Assembly (NCBI RefSeq): GCF_041146395.1
Contig: NC_090989.1
Coordinates: 253,694,843-253,758,842 of the forward strand
Length of the DNA: 64,000 nt
DNA from: Eulemur rufifrons
Lineage: Eukaryota > Chordata > Mammalia > Primates > Lemuridae
Reading direction: 5' to 3'
In this document: positions 40,796-51,558 of the stretch, piece after piece
Layout of the letters: every line of letters starts with the position of its first letter
How positions within the stretch are numbered: the first letter of the stretch is position 1
Program-made: the position numbers and the translations under genes
The notes under the pieces: generated by a model
What the model saw: only the letters and a program-made list of their open reading frames with translations
Databases searched by the model: none
What the model was told of the DNA's origin: nothing

Positions 40796-41034
40796 ATGCC
40801 CTATTTTGATAAAAAATACAGTTGGAAATAGCAGATATTTTTTGTTTTCTTCATGCCTTCACTTGATACATATAGTAAGACAAATTATATCTTGAATACT
40901 ACAGTTTTAGGAGAAAAGGAAAACAGTTGTTTCTCAACTCTTTTCTCTAGGTATGATCTATTAAAAATTAATTTTTAGTGTTACAAGCCAATATAAATGA
41001 TAGTGGAATATATTTTTATGCTGCTTTAAGATTT

Positions 41035-41175
41035 AAGTGATTTTTACATATCTTCTCATATAATCCTCACTATTCTCAGAGGAGATCTGAACCCAATTTT
41101 ACATTTGAAGAAATAAGTTGGGAGGGTGAAGTCACATCTTTCAGATATAGTGCTTTTCCTGTTGATTCTAGAAGC
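41035..41175 (-). repeat. MIR SINE fragment (antisense)
   Basis: Text 'cttctcatataatcctcact', 'cccaattttacatttgaaga' and 'aataagttgggagggtgaag' follows reverse MIR order. Confidence 0.5.
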
Positions 41176-41229
41176 ACAATCTGTTTAAAAGTTAAAATAT
41201 AATTTAAAATTTTAAACTTTAGAATAAAG

Positions 41230-41264
41230 TGGTCATAAAGTGGTATAATGGACATTGGAAACTA
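41230..41264. repeat. Isolated 35-bp inverted copy of nearby L1 sequence
   Basis: An exact reverse complement of 40090-40124, about 1.1 kb away, without further L1 sequence around it. See finding. Confidence 0.85.
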
Positions 41265-41655
41265 GAATAATGTTATCGCAATCTTCTCATTCTCCTACCT
41301 GGAGTGTTTCAGTAGGGATTCTTGTACTGTTTGGGAGGTTAAGCCAAATGTTCTTATTTACTTTTTTAGAATCTGCAACTTCAGTTAATCCACATTTCCT
41401 GGATTTCTCAGTAACAGTTTGTAGGAGCCAGGGATCTCTGGTTGGCAGAACTCTTCTGTGTGCTTTAATGCTATTTGGAGAGAATGTGCAATGAAAGGAA
41501 GGAGAGAAGCACTTATTGGTTAGCTGCTGCATATAGCTAAACACCTGGTGCTTTCATGTGAATACATTGACACCGTGATGGAATCAGCAGGCATGTCATA
41601 ATTCAAGTAAAAGCTTATTAATATAAATCCTAGATTATAGCAGTGTACTGAATAC
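41265..41655. other. Unassigned sequence
   Basis: Overlapping small frames on opposite strands (41255-41494 and 41287-41544) shadow each other and show no family signature. Confidence 0.45.
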
Positions 41656-41659
41656 TTTT

Positions 41660-41860
41660 CAAATTTTACTACTTTGACATTGCTTATACATCTCTACCTG
41701 GAATGCTTTGTCTCATGTTAGTCTGCTAGAACTCAACTCAATCAGCTTTCAAAGCCACCTCAACTGATAACTCCTTTGTAAAGCTTTTCCTATTTACTCC
41801 AACTAGTAATGATGTAAAATTCTTATAGCAATTTGTCATATTTATAAAGAAGATGTCACT
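41660..41860 (+). repeat. L2-like LINE fragment
   Basis: Text 'ctacctggaatgctttgtct', 'ctttcaaagccacctcaact' and 'ctcctttgtaaagcttttcc' follows the L2 3' region ('cctggaatgctcttcc ... caaatgtcacctcc ... aggccttccc'). Confidence 0.5.
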
Positions 41861-42440
41861 TGTATTAATAACTTTGTTGTTTTAGTTATTTGTGTACAAT
41901 ATATTCTTTGGTTTCTTTGTTATATAACATAGTCTGCCCATAACTTTGAATATTGTTCTTTCCCTCAGGCCTCTTGGTCTTTTCATTTCTTCATTGGTCT
42001 TTTCATCATTCCTTCCATCAAAGTTCTACCCGTCATCTCCTATACATTTTTTTTTTTTAAATTGAGGGTTCGGAGAGGTGGGGAGGCAGTCACATCAATC
42101 AAATTTTTGCTTGCTGAAATAAGCTTTTGTTAATGTGAATCTTCTATGACATGAATGAACCTTTTTGTGGGTTTTTTAGTTTAGTTGGTTTTTTGGGGGG
42201 TCAGATTTATTTTGGAATTCGGGAATGGTTATTATTACTATTCAAGTGCAGACAAACTTTTCTGACCTTTACATCATATTGGTAATGAATATGGAGCCAT
42301 TTTACACCCAATAATTATTGGGAGCAATTCTGTGAGTGTTTAGGATAGAATATGAAAGTCAAAATTCAAAAAGAAATATATATTAAAAACAAGAAATAAT
42401 TTTGTGAGTACTTAGTGTGTTATTTGTACTACTGTTGTAT
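41860..42440. other. Unassigned sequence
   Basis: No feature recognised; short T and G runs only. Confidence 0.45.
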
Positions 42441-42449
42441 CTTTATACT

Positions 42450-42905
42450 TAGTCACATCCAAATTAATCTTTTAAAACGTTGCCTAAAAAAAAAATACCT
42501 TTTCTGCTACTCTGAAAACCTTCAGTGGTTCATTACTACCTAAAGAATAAGTTTTGGCTCTGGTTTGTTTAATCCCTCAGCACTTCCTTGTAATCTGCTT
42601 TCACTACTCACTGGTCTGTTTTCCACCAGTCTAGATCATTCTCCCCATTTTTTTCTCTGGTTATGAGTTCTGTCCTTCTTTCAAACTCTCTAGAAGATTC
42701 CCTGGCCCCAACTCACCAATTTTTTTACTTCATTGAGCTCATGTGACTTTTGTTATGTTATACTATGTGCTTTGGTGTTTCTGCCTTCTTATGTTTCTGA
42801 CCTATTGCTCCTCCTATAGTATAAAGCTTCAAGGAGAAAGCCACATATCACTCTTCCTTTCCAGGAACTATTACATGGCACATAGAAGACATGTTTTAAT
42901 TATGA
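42450..42905 (+). repeat. L2 LINE 3' region
   Basis: Text in L2 order: 'ccaaattaatcttttaaaac', 'ccttcagtggttcattacta', 'aagaataagttttggctctg', 'gctttcactactcactggtc' and 'cacatggcacatagaagac'-type tail. About 450 bp, diverged. Confidence 0.6.
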
Positions 42906-43595
42906 AATAATAGCAATAATGAGGACGAGGAGGAAAAGGAGGTTTGTGGATTTCGTTTCTGTTGCCTATCCTAACACTTACAACTTTACCCAGATATTGG
43001 ACTGCCTCACTAGCTTGGGTCACTTCTCATTTCTGGAAACTATGACGTATTTGGCTCGTAGGATAGCCTGGTGGAGAGGAGAGCAGTTCCTGGGCTTTTC
43101 ATCTAAGTAGATACACTAAGTTCCCATTTATTGAAGTGATTGGATGTTGAGTATCTTTGTAGCGGGAACTATTGGGAGCATCAGCAACCTTACAAAGGGA
43201 AGATGGTAACCTCCTTCTACTATTGTATCTGAATCCTGCTCTGGAGCACTATTCTGATCATTCTCTGCCCTTGATCCCAGTCTGTATACCAAATATACAG
43301 TTTACCTCATTCTCTATAGGAGCCAATTCCCAGCCCCAGTAAACCAGGAAATCCAGAAATTGGGAATTATTCACAGCAGCAAGGAATGTTTTTGTCCACA
43401 GATTTTCTGTAGTGTTCAACATTTTATCTGTTCGGATTCCACCATAATTCATATGATTAATCAAGCATTGCTTTGTTTTTCTGTAGCTCTCCTAGAACAC
43501 AACATTGTCAGGGATGTGTAGAATATGGGCTTGTCAAGTCCTGTGCCTTCTGAAGGAAATTGATGGCTCCATCCTCCTTCCTGCTTAACTCCTGG
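42906..43595. other. Unassigned sequence
   Basis: No recognisable repeat. Small frames at 42919-43110 (+) and 43258-43464 (-) have no family resemblance. Confidence 0.45.
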
Positions 43596-43599
43596 AGAG

Positions 43600-43800
43600 G
43601 CAACATGGTGTTACAATAGTAACATGGTCTTTGGAGACAAGCAGAGGAATTCTAATTCCTATTCTTCTAACAGTACAGACTTATAAAGGTAACATATCCT
43701 CATAGTAAGACTTCTTCAATTTAAAAATTCTGAAGATCAAGTGAGTTGAGTTCTATGAAAGAATCTAACACAGTGCTCAGCACATACTAGTTTCTCCATA
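43600..43800 (+). repeat. MIR SINE fragment
   Basis: Text 'tggtctttggagacaagcag', 'aacatatcctcatagtaaga' and 'cacagtgctcagcacatact' follows MIR order, including its 3' 'gtgcctggcacatagt' clause. Confidence 0.5.
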
Positions 43801-44815
43801 TATGTGGCCTTCCTCTCTAGGGTGAGCAGCTTGTCCTGGTTTCTCCTGGATTTCCCAGTTTAGCACTGACAAGTCCTATGTATCCTAGGAACTTCTCTCT
43901 CTCTTCTCTCTATTATTTGACTTTTCTAGGCTTATTGGCCATTCTTTGAATAAAGTATAGTCAAGTTTGTAGGTTAGACTTTTTAATAGACCTGAGTAGA
44001 GTTCAGATTATTGTTTGTTTACTTATTTTTTATTTTAATGTTTCAAAGTATATTATGAGGTTCTGTTGTTCAATTGCTTTGTTGATTGAGCCAACTAGAC
44101 CATTTATTTATTAGTTAGCCTGTTATGGGGGCAGGAAAGCTTATGAATTTCTTTCTAAGGTCATGTTGTTATTGAAGGTGGTAATTTTGATCTGCTGTCC
44201 TATTGATGGATTCTGACTGAAGCAAAGTCAAAAGCTTTCATCTACCTAGAAATTTTAGAATGAGTTCTTTACATTAAATGCACTTCATCCTGTGAAATTG
44301 GTCCTTTTAAATTGAAGGTCTCTCAGTTTAGACATTATGAGTTACAAAAATGATTCTTTGTAGAATTTTTTTTCTCCACCTTTATTGAAATACTTAACAT
44401 ACTCAAATGTAACTACGTTTCTAATGAGACAGTAAGTTGCAATTATGATTTTGTTGTATATTCTCCTTGTTTCTCATTTTTTGCACCATCCTTCCTGTCC
44501 TTAACTATAAGCTACCTTTTTAATTAAAAAAAAATCAAGTAGATAACAAATATCTTGTGTTTTTTGTCAATGTCATGGTCTTATGTCAAGATGTTGAAAG
44601 GTATCTCTCCAAATTATTGTTCTGTTGTAGTTATTTCTCTCAAAGAAGGCCTCTTGTATAGCTATTTGTTGAATTGTGTACCTACTGAATTAGTCAAAGC
44701 TCTAGCTAAAACCATTTTTTCTTTACCTCTCCCCTCCCCCCAAACTTGCTTTTGTTATGTATTGGCTTGCTAATCCTTGTGTTGAGCAGTATCAGACATC
44801 ACCTTTCTTGGGGGC
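43801..44815. other. Unassigned sequence
   Basis: Possible antisense L1M text near 44370-44520 ('cctttattgaaatacttaac') but too diverged to call. Confidence 0.4.
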
Positions 44816-45185
44816 AGTTAGTCCACTCTTCCGCTTTCTTTGTCAAAGGGCTCCCTTAATAGGAGAAGTCAACAGGGAGGACAAAAAGGATTGAAAGTTG
44901 TATTTAATCAGGGTCAGAGAGGTGGTGTTCAGAGTGACGGGCCCACAGGCAGGCTGGCCTTTTATGCTTGCCGACGCAGATGGTCCCAGAGCATTCAGCT
45001 AAGTGAAGAGAAAGCTGCCCAGTGAAAGCTATTGTAGGGTAGCATCGTTACAGTTGAGAAAGGTTGCTAGGGGTAACTAGAGAGTATCACCAGTATCGTG
45101 TGATCACTAGGCTGTGCCATTGAAAATGTTAGACTGAGGATTGTGTTGGGTCCCTTGGCGTCTTGATGTTCATATGTAAGCAGTA
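44815..45185 (-). repeat. LTR-like element, unclassified
   Basis: A relatively GC-rich island. Read on the minus strand it has a TATA-like 'gcataaaaggccagcctgcc' near 44950-44975, followed by 'gattaaatac' near 44900, spacing that resembles the promoter and polyadenylation signal of a retroviral LTR. Ends and target duplications were not found. The 44840-45025 plus frame lies within it and is not supported as a gene. Confidence 0.35.
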
Positions 45186-47142
45186 TTAGCTTACATTAGT
45201 GTTTTTAATTTAATTTTTTCTGTTTTCTTCCCTTTGTTCTATCCTTGCCTTTTTTAGTGTGTAAAACATAGGTTCATTTATATTTATAATTTTAAAAAGC
45301 CTGCTCCAGAAATCATACGGTTACTTAATAATATGTCTATTAGAGGCTTTATGCTTTATTATGTACGATACCAAATATTTGTGAATAAATTCGGTTTATG
45401 AAAGTAGGATGTAGTATTTCTCATTTGAAGAGCTTGGAGTTGATTGTCCGTTGCTCTGAAAGTGCCCCAGTGTATCCTGTCCCAAGATGGATAGCTTTTG
45501 TTCTCTGTGTGAGTATAAATAGCTTATCAAAAAAAAAAATGTTGGTATGTATCTGAAAGCTATAGGTAACATTGAGTGAAAAGTTGTGACCAAGAACTCC
45601 AAATAGTTATGGAATCTACCATTAATTTTTGCCTAAGGCAAAAGTAAAAATATGCATCCCAAATGAGCCAGAGTCAAGTAGCGTAAGAACTATTGGTCTT
45701 AATTTAATATATTTAATATACTCTGAAAATGATTTTAATAGGCAATTTTGGAATTCTTTAATTTCTGCCTTTCGCTTTCATCTGGATACTTTAAGAAATT
45801 ATCATAGCCACATACAAAATGTAAACACGACAGTCTTCTGCAGTCACTAGGGGAAAATACATAGAGATTTCTATTTTGTATAAAAGTGAAATGTGAAATG
45901 TAACTAAAATTCAAGGTGGTTTCATAATAGCCTTTCAAATAATTGTCTTAACGTAAATTACCAGTCAACCCAATTTAAATTACCCTCCTTCTTGCCAGTC
46001 AGAGCAGATTTTGGCTTAATACCTCTTACTCACCTGTTGGTATAACATTTAATGAAGAGAAACACAATACCATAATATAATACCAACTTTCGTGTTTGAG
46101 AGCTTATAATCATCAATGGAGTTGTTTTAATGATAGCATGTTTTTTTATGAATGTGTTAAAAGTGGAGTGAGACTTTTAAAAAGTCTTTTATATGACTCT
46201 AAATTAGATTTAGAGTTTTAGAGAAAAATCTCAAATTGATATTAAAATCGGCTGTTTGTTTCCTTCTCCATATTAAAATATAGCTGAGTCATTTTTATTT
46301 TAGACAACTCAGTCACTTCTATAGGTAACAGCATTTGTCACAAAAAAAATGGGTGAATATAGTCAAATTTACAACAAGCATGCTGATGTCCACAATCATA
46401 AAGTATTCTAGGAGGTCTACAGATACTGTGAGAAAACATTTCTTTGGAAAACCTAACTTTTCTGTTATTATTAACATAAGAACACAAATCAACAGAGAAC
46501 ATGATTTGCCATTTATTTCCTGAAAAGCAAATGAAGAATAGGAACTAGATTGTGCTATCTTTTTATTGTCATTGTTTTTGGGGGAGGTGTTTTTTTGAGA
46601 CAATCATAGTATGATCATCTATAAGACTCAGGAAAAATTATGTCTATTATTTTGTGTCACTTATGGTGGCAGTTGGTGTTCCAGGATTTATGAATAAAGA
46701 TGCCAGTGTAGAAGCAAATTTTAATTACATTGCTTCTTTAATGAATCGTGGTAAGTCTAAGACATTGATGTTACTGCATTTTATTGTCCATCATTTTTAT
46801 TATGTTTGACTATTTTTTGTTTATATGATACAGATTTGACTGACCATATGGCAAAATGAATGAGCTTGAAGAATAAAAGAAATTTAAAATTTACATTCCA
46901 TATATTTTCATTTAAATTGCCCATGTGATATAAACTGCTTTATAGTGGGACCAAGGGGATTAGCATCAAAAATTTACATTAAACTCATGTCAAGCTTAGT
47001 CTTTGTATCACTGAAGGAGTCATAAATATGAGAGGAAATATAAAATTTCTATTAGTCGTCATCGCAACAAAGATTAAAAGAAAAATTGCTTTCAATATTA
47101 GCAAGTATAGATGTGAATATCTTACTTCCGTGATACAGCTTC
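45186..47142. other. Unassigned sequence
   Basis: AT-rich with no repeat recognised. It contains the best exon-like pattern in the window at 46685-46750 (see finding). The overlapping opposite-strand frames at 45629-45938 and 46319-46603 show no family resemblance. Confidence 0.45.
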
Positions 47143-47155
47143 AAGGTGACTTTTT

Positions 47156-47451
47156 TTTTTTTTTTTGGGAGACAAGGTCTCCCTCTGTTGCTCAAGCTAG
47201 AGTGCAGTGGCATCATCATAGCTAACTGCAACCTCAGACTCCTGAGCTTAAGTGATCCTCCCGCCTCAGCCTCCCCAGTACCTGGGACTACAGGTACGCA
47301 CCATCATGCCCACCTAATTTTTTCTATTTTTTATAGAGATGGGGTTCGCTCTTGCTCAGGCTGGTCTGGAACTGCTGGCCATGAGAGATCCTCCTCCCGC
47401 CTCAGCTTCCCAAAGTGCTAGCATTACAGGCCTGAGCCATCATGCCCCGCC
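47156..47451 (-). repeat. Alu element (antisense)
   Basis: After a T tract, 'gggagacaaggtctccctct' leads into an antisense dimeric Alu ending 'gagccatcatgccccgcc'. The duplication aaggtgacttttt flanks it (from 47143 and from 47452). It lacks the lemur-type linker. Frames at 47028-47421 derive from it. Confidence 0.9.
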
Positions 47452-47465
47452 AAGGTGACTTTTTA

Positions 47466-47928
47466 AAGACAGTGTTTTTGTGAAATTTAATCATTCTACC
47501 AACATATATTTTTAATTGAACAAATTTAATTATTATATATCTCCTCATAAGTTTGACTCTAAATTAGAAGCCAGAAAACTAGTTTGGGTTTTGCTGATTA
47601 TTTGAATTTTGCTACAGTGTGAATCAAAGCCTCTTTTTAAAATTTCCATTATTATATTAATAGTTATATATGTTAGTGTTATGGGAACATTAATAATTGG
47701 AATGTATTGTAGAACCATGAATAATGGTGGTGACAATAGGTCGATCCCTGTATTTTAGGTATATGGGAGTCCCAGTGAGAAAGTATAACCAGAATAATCA
47801 CAACTTGTTATCTCGAATGCCATTTGTATCAAAAGCTTCCCAATTTCTTCATTCTGAGCAATATTCATACCATTTTAGTGGGCACTAAAATGCTTACTGA
47901 ATAAATAAATTTGGTTTAAGACAATTTT
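47466..47928. other. Unassigned sequence
   Basis: AT-rich, no feature recognised. Confidence 0.45.
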
Positions 47929-47945
47929 GAAAGTTAGCTGACATA

Positions 47946-47994
47946 TTACTCCATTAAAGTTATCCAGAAGCAAAACAAAAGAAAAAAAAAAAAA
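47946..47994 (+). repeat. Very short retroposed fragment with poly-A
   Basis: A 49-nt insert, starting 'ttactccattaaagttatcc' and ending in an A-rich tail, is bracketed by a perfect 17-bp direct repeat gaaagttagctgacata (47929-47945 and 47995-48011). This has the form of an L1-mediated, severely 5'-truncated retro-insertion. The source transcript is unknown. Confidence 0.75.
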
Positions 47995-48157
47995 GAAAGT
48001 TAGCTGACATAGTTAAGAAAAAAGATATTTAAGGGAAATTACTGCCTTTGTTGCTGAGTTACAACAAATTGGGAAATTTTAAAATGCTATTAACCCTTTA
48101 TATTGGTTGTAATCTTATCTGGAAAAATCCAGAAGGCTCCTTAGAATTTTGAAGATC

Positions 48158-48212
48158 TCATCATTATGAATATCATTGTTATGAATATTCATATTCATCA
48201 TTATGAATATCA
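48158..48212 (+). repeat. Short tandem duplication
   Basis: The 18-nt word tcatcattatgaatatca occurs at 48158-48175 and 48195-48212, a 37-bp offset, with the partly palindromic 'atgaatattcatattcat' between them. Confidence 0.85.
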
Positions 48213-48334
48213 ACTGTCCTGTTCCCATCCCAACACCCTGTAAGATGTGAGGAAATGATCATTACTAGAGAGTTTCAAATGATAGAATCTAAGAGCACTA
48301 AGAAAAGGAGTCAGAAGGTTTGGGTTTAATCTCG

Positions 48335-48455
48335 CCAAATCCAAAATACTCCAAGGAGCATTTTCTTTGAGTGCTATATTGATGCTCAAAAAGTTTCGCA
48401 TTTTGGAGCATTTCAGATTTTAGATTTTCAAATTAGGGATATACAACTTGTACTT
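48335..48455. repeat. DNA transposon-like fragment
   Basis: Text 'ccaaatccaaaatactccaa', 'ggagcattttctttgagtgc', 'ctcaaaaagtttcgcatttt', 'ggagcatttcagattttaga' and 'attagggatatacaactt' matches a remembered MITE with repeated 'gaaatgctcca' words. Name uncertain. Confidence 0.5.
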
Positions 48456-48557
48456 CTAAAACAGTGAAGCATGGTATGCATATAAGTCATCATTCAGATA
48501 ATCACTAATACTACTCACGTTGCTGCTGTTGCTATTGCCCTATAACTATTGTCAGAA

Positions 48558-49456
48558 CAGCCCGCTGGTATATGTTCCAAGACCCCCAGTGGATGCCTGA
48601 AATCACAGATCCTGCTAAACCCTATTACACTATGTTTTTTCCTGCATACATACCTATGACGAAGTTTAATTTACGTAGGCACAGTAAGAGATTAACAACA
48701 ATAATTAATAAGGGCCGGGCGTAGTGGCTCATGCCTGTAATCCTAGCACCTGGGAGGCCGAGGCCGGAGGATCGCTCAAGGTCAGGAGTTCGAGACCAGC
48801 CTGAGCAAGAGTGAGACCCCCATCGCTACTAAAAAATAGAAAGAAATTAGCTGGACAACTAAAAAATATGTATAAAAAAAATTAGCCAGGCATGGTGGTG
48901 CATGCCTGTAGTCCAGCTACTTGGGAGGCTGAGGCAGGAGGATTGCTTGAGCCCAGGAGTTTGAGGTTGCTGTGAGCTAGGCTGACGCCATGGCACTCTA
49001 GCCTGAGCAACAGAGTGAGACCTGTCTCAAAAAAATAAAAATAAAAAAAATAACAATGCACTATAAGTTATATGAATGTGGTATTTTATACACCCTTCTT
49101 GCAATAATGTCAGATGACAAAATGCCTATGTGATGAAGTGAGAAGAACGATGTAGGCATTATAAACGTTGTGACATAGTGTTAGGCTACTACTGACCTTG
49201 AGCACAAGTACTGCAATACCTCAATAGTCAATCTGATAACTGAGATGTCTACTAAGTGACTAACATGATTCACATCCTGTTGCGGGGTGGGGTGATGGAG
49301 CAACATTTCATCATGCTACCCAGAATGGCATGCAATTTAAAACTAATGAATTATTTATTTCTGCAATTTTCGTTAAATATTTTCAGACTACAGGTGACCA
49401 CGGGTAACTAAAACCATGGAACATGAAAGCACTGATAAGGGATGTGGGCTACTATA
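48558..49456 (-). mobile_element. Tigger-type DNA transposon split by an Alu
   Basis: Left end 'cagcccgctggtatatgttc' with 'caagacccccagtggatgcc'; right part 'tttcagactacaggtgacca', 'cgggtaactaaaaccatgga' and 'gcactgataagggatgtggg'. The order matches an antisense TcMar-Tigger element. An Alu interrupts it at 48713-49052; without it about 560 bp remain. No transposase frame survives. Confidence 0.7.
48713..49052 (+). repeat. Lemur-type Alu inside the Tigger
   Basis: Starts 'ggccgggcgtagtggctcat', has the linker block ('gaaattagctggacaacta', 'aaaaaatatgtataaa') and right arm 'gctgacgccatggcactc'. Slightly diverged from the younger lemur-type copies. Confidence 0.93.
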
Positions 49457-50109
49457 TCATAGCATTGGCCAACACTGGGCATTTGAATTCAGCTACTTTG
49501 GCGAAAAAAATTATAAATAATTGAATAGACATTAATAGATGAGCATAAGAGTACTGTATTCAGCCCTTTGGGAGCCCATGGGTTACCTATCATATAGTTT
49601 TAGCTCTTTATCTTGATTCACTTTATCAAAATGGGACTATAGATGACTCATGGTAGGTTCTAGAATGCAAGATGTGGAAAAATAAGCAACTGAGCTTCTT
49701 TGCCCAGCCAGATATTCTTAACATTGTTGAAGAAATTGTCTTGAAATCTTTGTAAAATCCTAAATTAAAGAATATTACAAAGTTTTCTATATTTCCTTCC
49801 GTGTAACACGTTTCCTTCCAATAGATGCTTTTAATTGATCTCTTCAGATCAACTCTAACAGGTGACTTTAACATGGGTTGCGCTTTTCATAACGAAACAA
49901 TGTTTTTATCATATGCATGGTAAAACCATGGTAAGATGCCATTGTGACTAGGTTTAGACAGTAGCTTCCAATCAGCAGCCTCGCAGAACATGCCATTTAG
50001 ATTCATGTGTCAGCAGAATTTACAAATTGTATGTCATGGATCTTTGTCTTTCTTCCCAAATTGTCAAAAAACACATGCCAAGCATGGGTCACCTTTATAT
50101 ACTGCCTAA
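49457..50109. other. Unassigned sequence
   Basis: No recognised repeat or gene. The minus frame 49626-49874 has no family signature. Confidence 0.45.
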
Positions 50110-50162
50110 CAATCTACAGAGGTAGTTCTCAAAGTGTGATCTGTGGACCTGTGGGGATCAAC

Positions 50163-50360
50163 CTCTCTACAAAAAAATTTTTTTTTAATTAGCTGCGCAT
50201 GGTGGTGAGCACCTGTAGTCCCCACTACATGGCAGGCTAAGGCAGGAGGATCAGTTAAGCCTAGGTGTTTGAGGTTATAGTGAGCTACGATGATGCCACT
50301 TCACTGTAGCCTGGATAACAGTAAAACCCTGTATCTAAAATAAATAAATAAATAAATAAA
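50163..50360 (+). repeat. Alu right-arm fragment inside the hAT element
   Basis: Begins 'tctctacaaaaaaa', then 'aattagctgcgcatggtggt' and a right arm ending 'ataacagtaaaaccctgtat' with an (AAAT)n tail. The left arm is missing, so it is 5'-truncated. Confidence 0.85.
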
Positions 50361-50448
50361 TGAACAATATCCACAGATATCTTAAAAATCAATTAAAATA
50401 CTGTTCCCTTTTTCAACTGTATAACTGTGTGAGACCAGATTATTTGTA

Positions 50449-51212
50449 GGGGACGAAAAATAATTTTTTTCCCAACCCTTATAGGTTTTGGTATTTTTTG
50501 TTATTGTTGGGTTTTTTTTTATTTTGTTCTGTTTTTTGAGACAAGGTCTCGCTCTATTGCCCAGGCTAGAGTGTAGTGGCTTCATCATCATAGCTCACTG
50601 CAACCTCAAACTCCTGGGCTCAAGCGGTCCTCCTGACTCAGCCTCTAGAGTAGTTGGGATTACAGACATGCACCACCATGCCGGGCTATCTCATAGGTTC
50701 TTAATTGAGAGTGGACACCTACAACAAAAGGTAAATTAACAAGAGAAAAACAGAAGTTCATTAATATGTATATTTCATAAGTACCTGGGAGATACCTACA
50801 GAATGAGTAGTTCTCAAAGATGTGCCTTCGAATTGCAGCTTATATAGCATCTTCAGCAAAGAACAGTAAATTTTTAGAGAACATAAGACAAAGGAAGAGG
50901 ACTTCCGGTCTCTAGGGTTAGCAAATTGTGGAAAGGCAAATAAATGTCAGGTAAAGGCTAATTAATGAAGCTTCTTAATATAGATTCCTTTCCAGATCTG
51001 TAAGTGGCTAAAGATGTCTTCAGAGGTTTACCTTTGTTCTTCTTGGTGGAGAAGGTAGGTGAGATACCTTTTGGCCTTGCAAATTTGTGTCCTAATTTTA
51101 GGCTACTGGAGCAGAGATCAAGTAGTCCATGCATTTTCTGTTGCATCTGCTCCTTGTTTATTGTCTTCAGCGCAACAACACTTCATATTTTGGGTTAGTA
51201 TATTCTGGTCTC
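50449..51212 (+). repeat. Solo LTR inside the hAT element (family uncertain)
   Basis: An interruption of the hAT 3' region, starting about 'tgtaggggacgaaaaataat' and ending about 'tattctggtctccca', consistent with TG...CA LTR ends. Inner text includes 'ttaattgagagtggacacct', 'cagcttatatagcatcttca', 'gaacataagacaaaggaaga' and 'ttcttggtggagaaggtagg', which I remember from an old ERVL-type LTR. Non-coding; an antisense Alu interrupts it. Small frames at 50958-51244 fall inside it. Confidence 0.5.
50488..50692 (-). repeat. 5'-truncated antisense Alu inside the LTR
   Basis: T-rich tail, then 'gagacaaggtctcgctctat' and antisense right-arm text ending 'ccaccatgccgggcta'. The short duplication ataggtt flanks it (50481-50487 and 50693-50699). 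The 50488-50739 frame is Alu-derived. Confidence 0.85.
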
Positions 51213-51558
51213 CCATAATATACTTCAATCAAAACCACATATAACAAATTAAATATGGAAGCAAATATGAGAACCCATGTGTTTTCTATTAAGCCAAACA
51301 TGAAAAAGCTTTTGAAGAACACAAAACACTGCCACTCCTCATTTCTTCTTTTTATAGAAAATATAGTTGGTTTTCATAAAAGTGTTATTTTATATTTACA
51401 TGTAATGTGCTTATAAGTTGAGAACTATTTAAAACTTTTCTCATTTTTAATATCTAATATGATATTAACAGATACAGCACAAAGGCTCTGGGGGGTTCTC
51501 AACTTTTTAGAATGTAAAGCGGTTTTCAGAGCAAAAAAATTTGAAGCCACCAATCTAT

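Larger units (their letters stand above)
50118..51550 (+). mobile_element. hAT DNA transposon remnant with nested insertions
   Basis: The left end reads 'ggtagttctcaaagtgtgat' and the right end 'gcaaaaaaatttgaagccac', imperfect hAT terminal repeats. The flanks caatctac (50110-50117) and caatctat (51551-51558) match at 7 of 8 positions, the 8-bp duplication size of hAT elements. At 50362-50448 the text resembles the conserved C-terminal region of a hAT transposase (around LFPFSTV.LCETRL), with stops. The 3' part resumes near 51213 ('acttcaatcaaaaccacata', 'gcaaatatgagaacccatgt', 'tgaaaaagcttttgaagaac'). Interrupted by an Alu and by an LTR. Confidence 0.75.
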
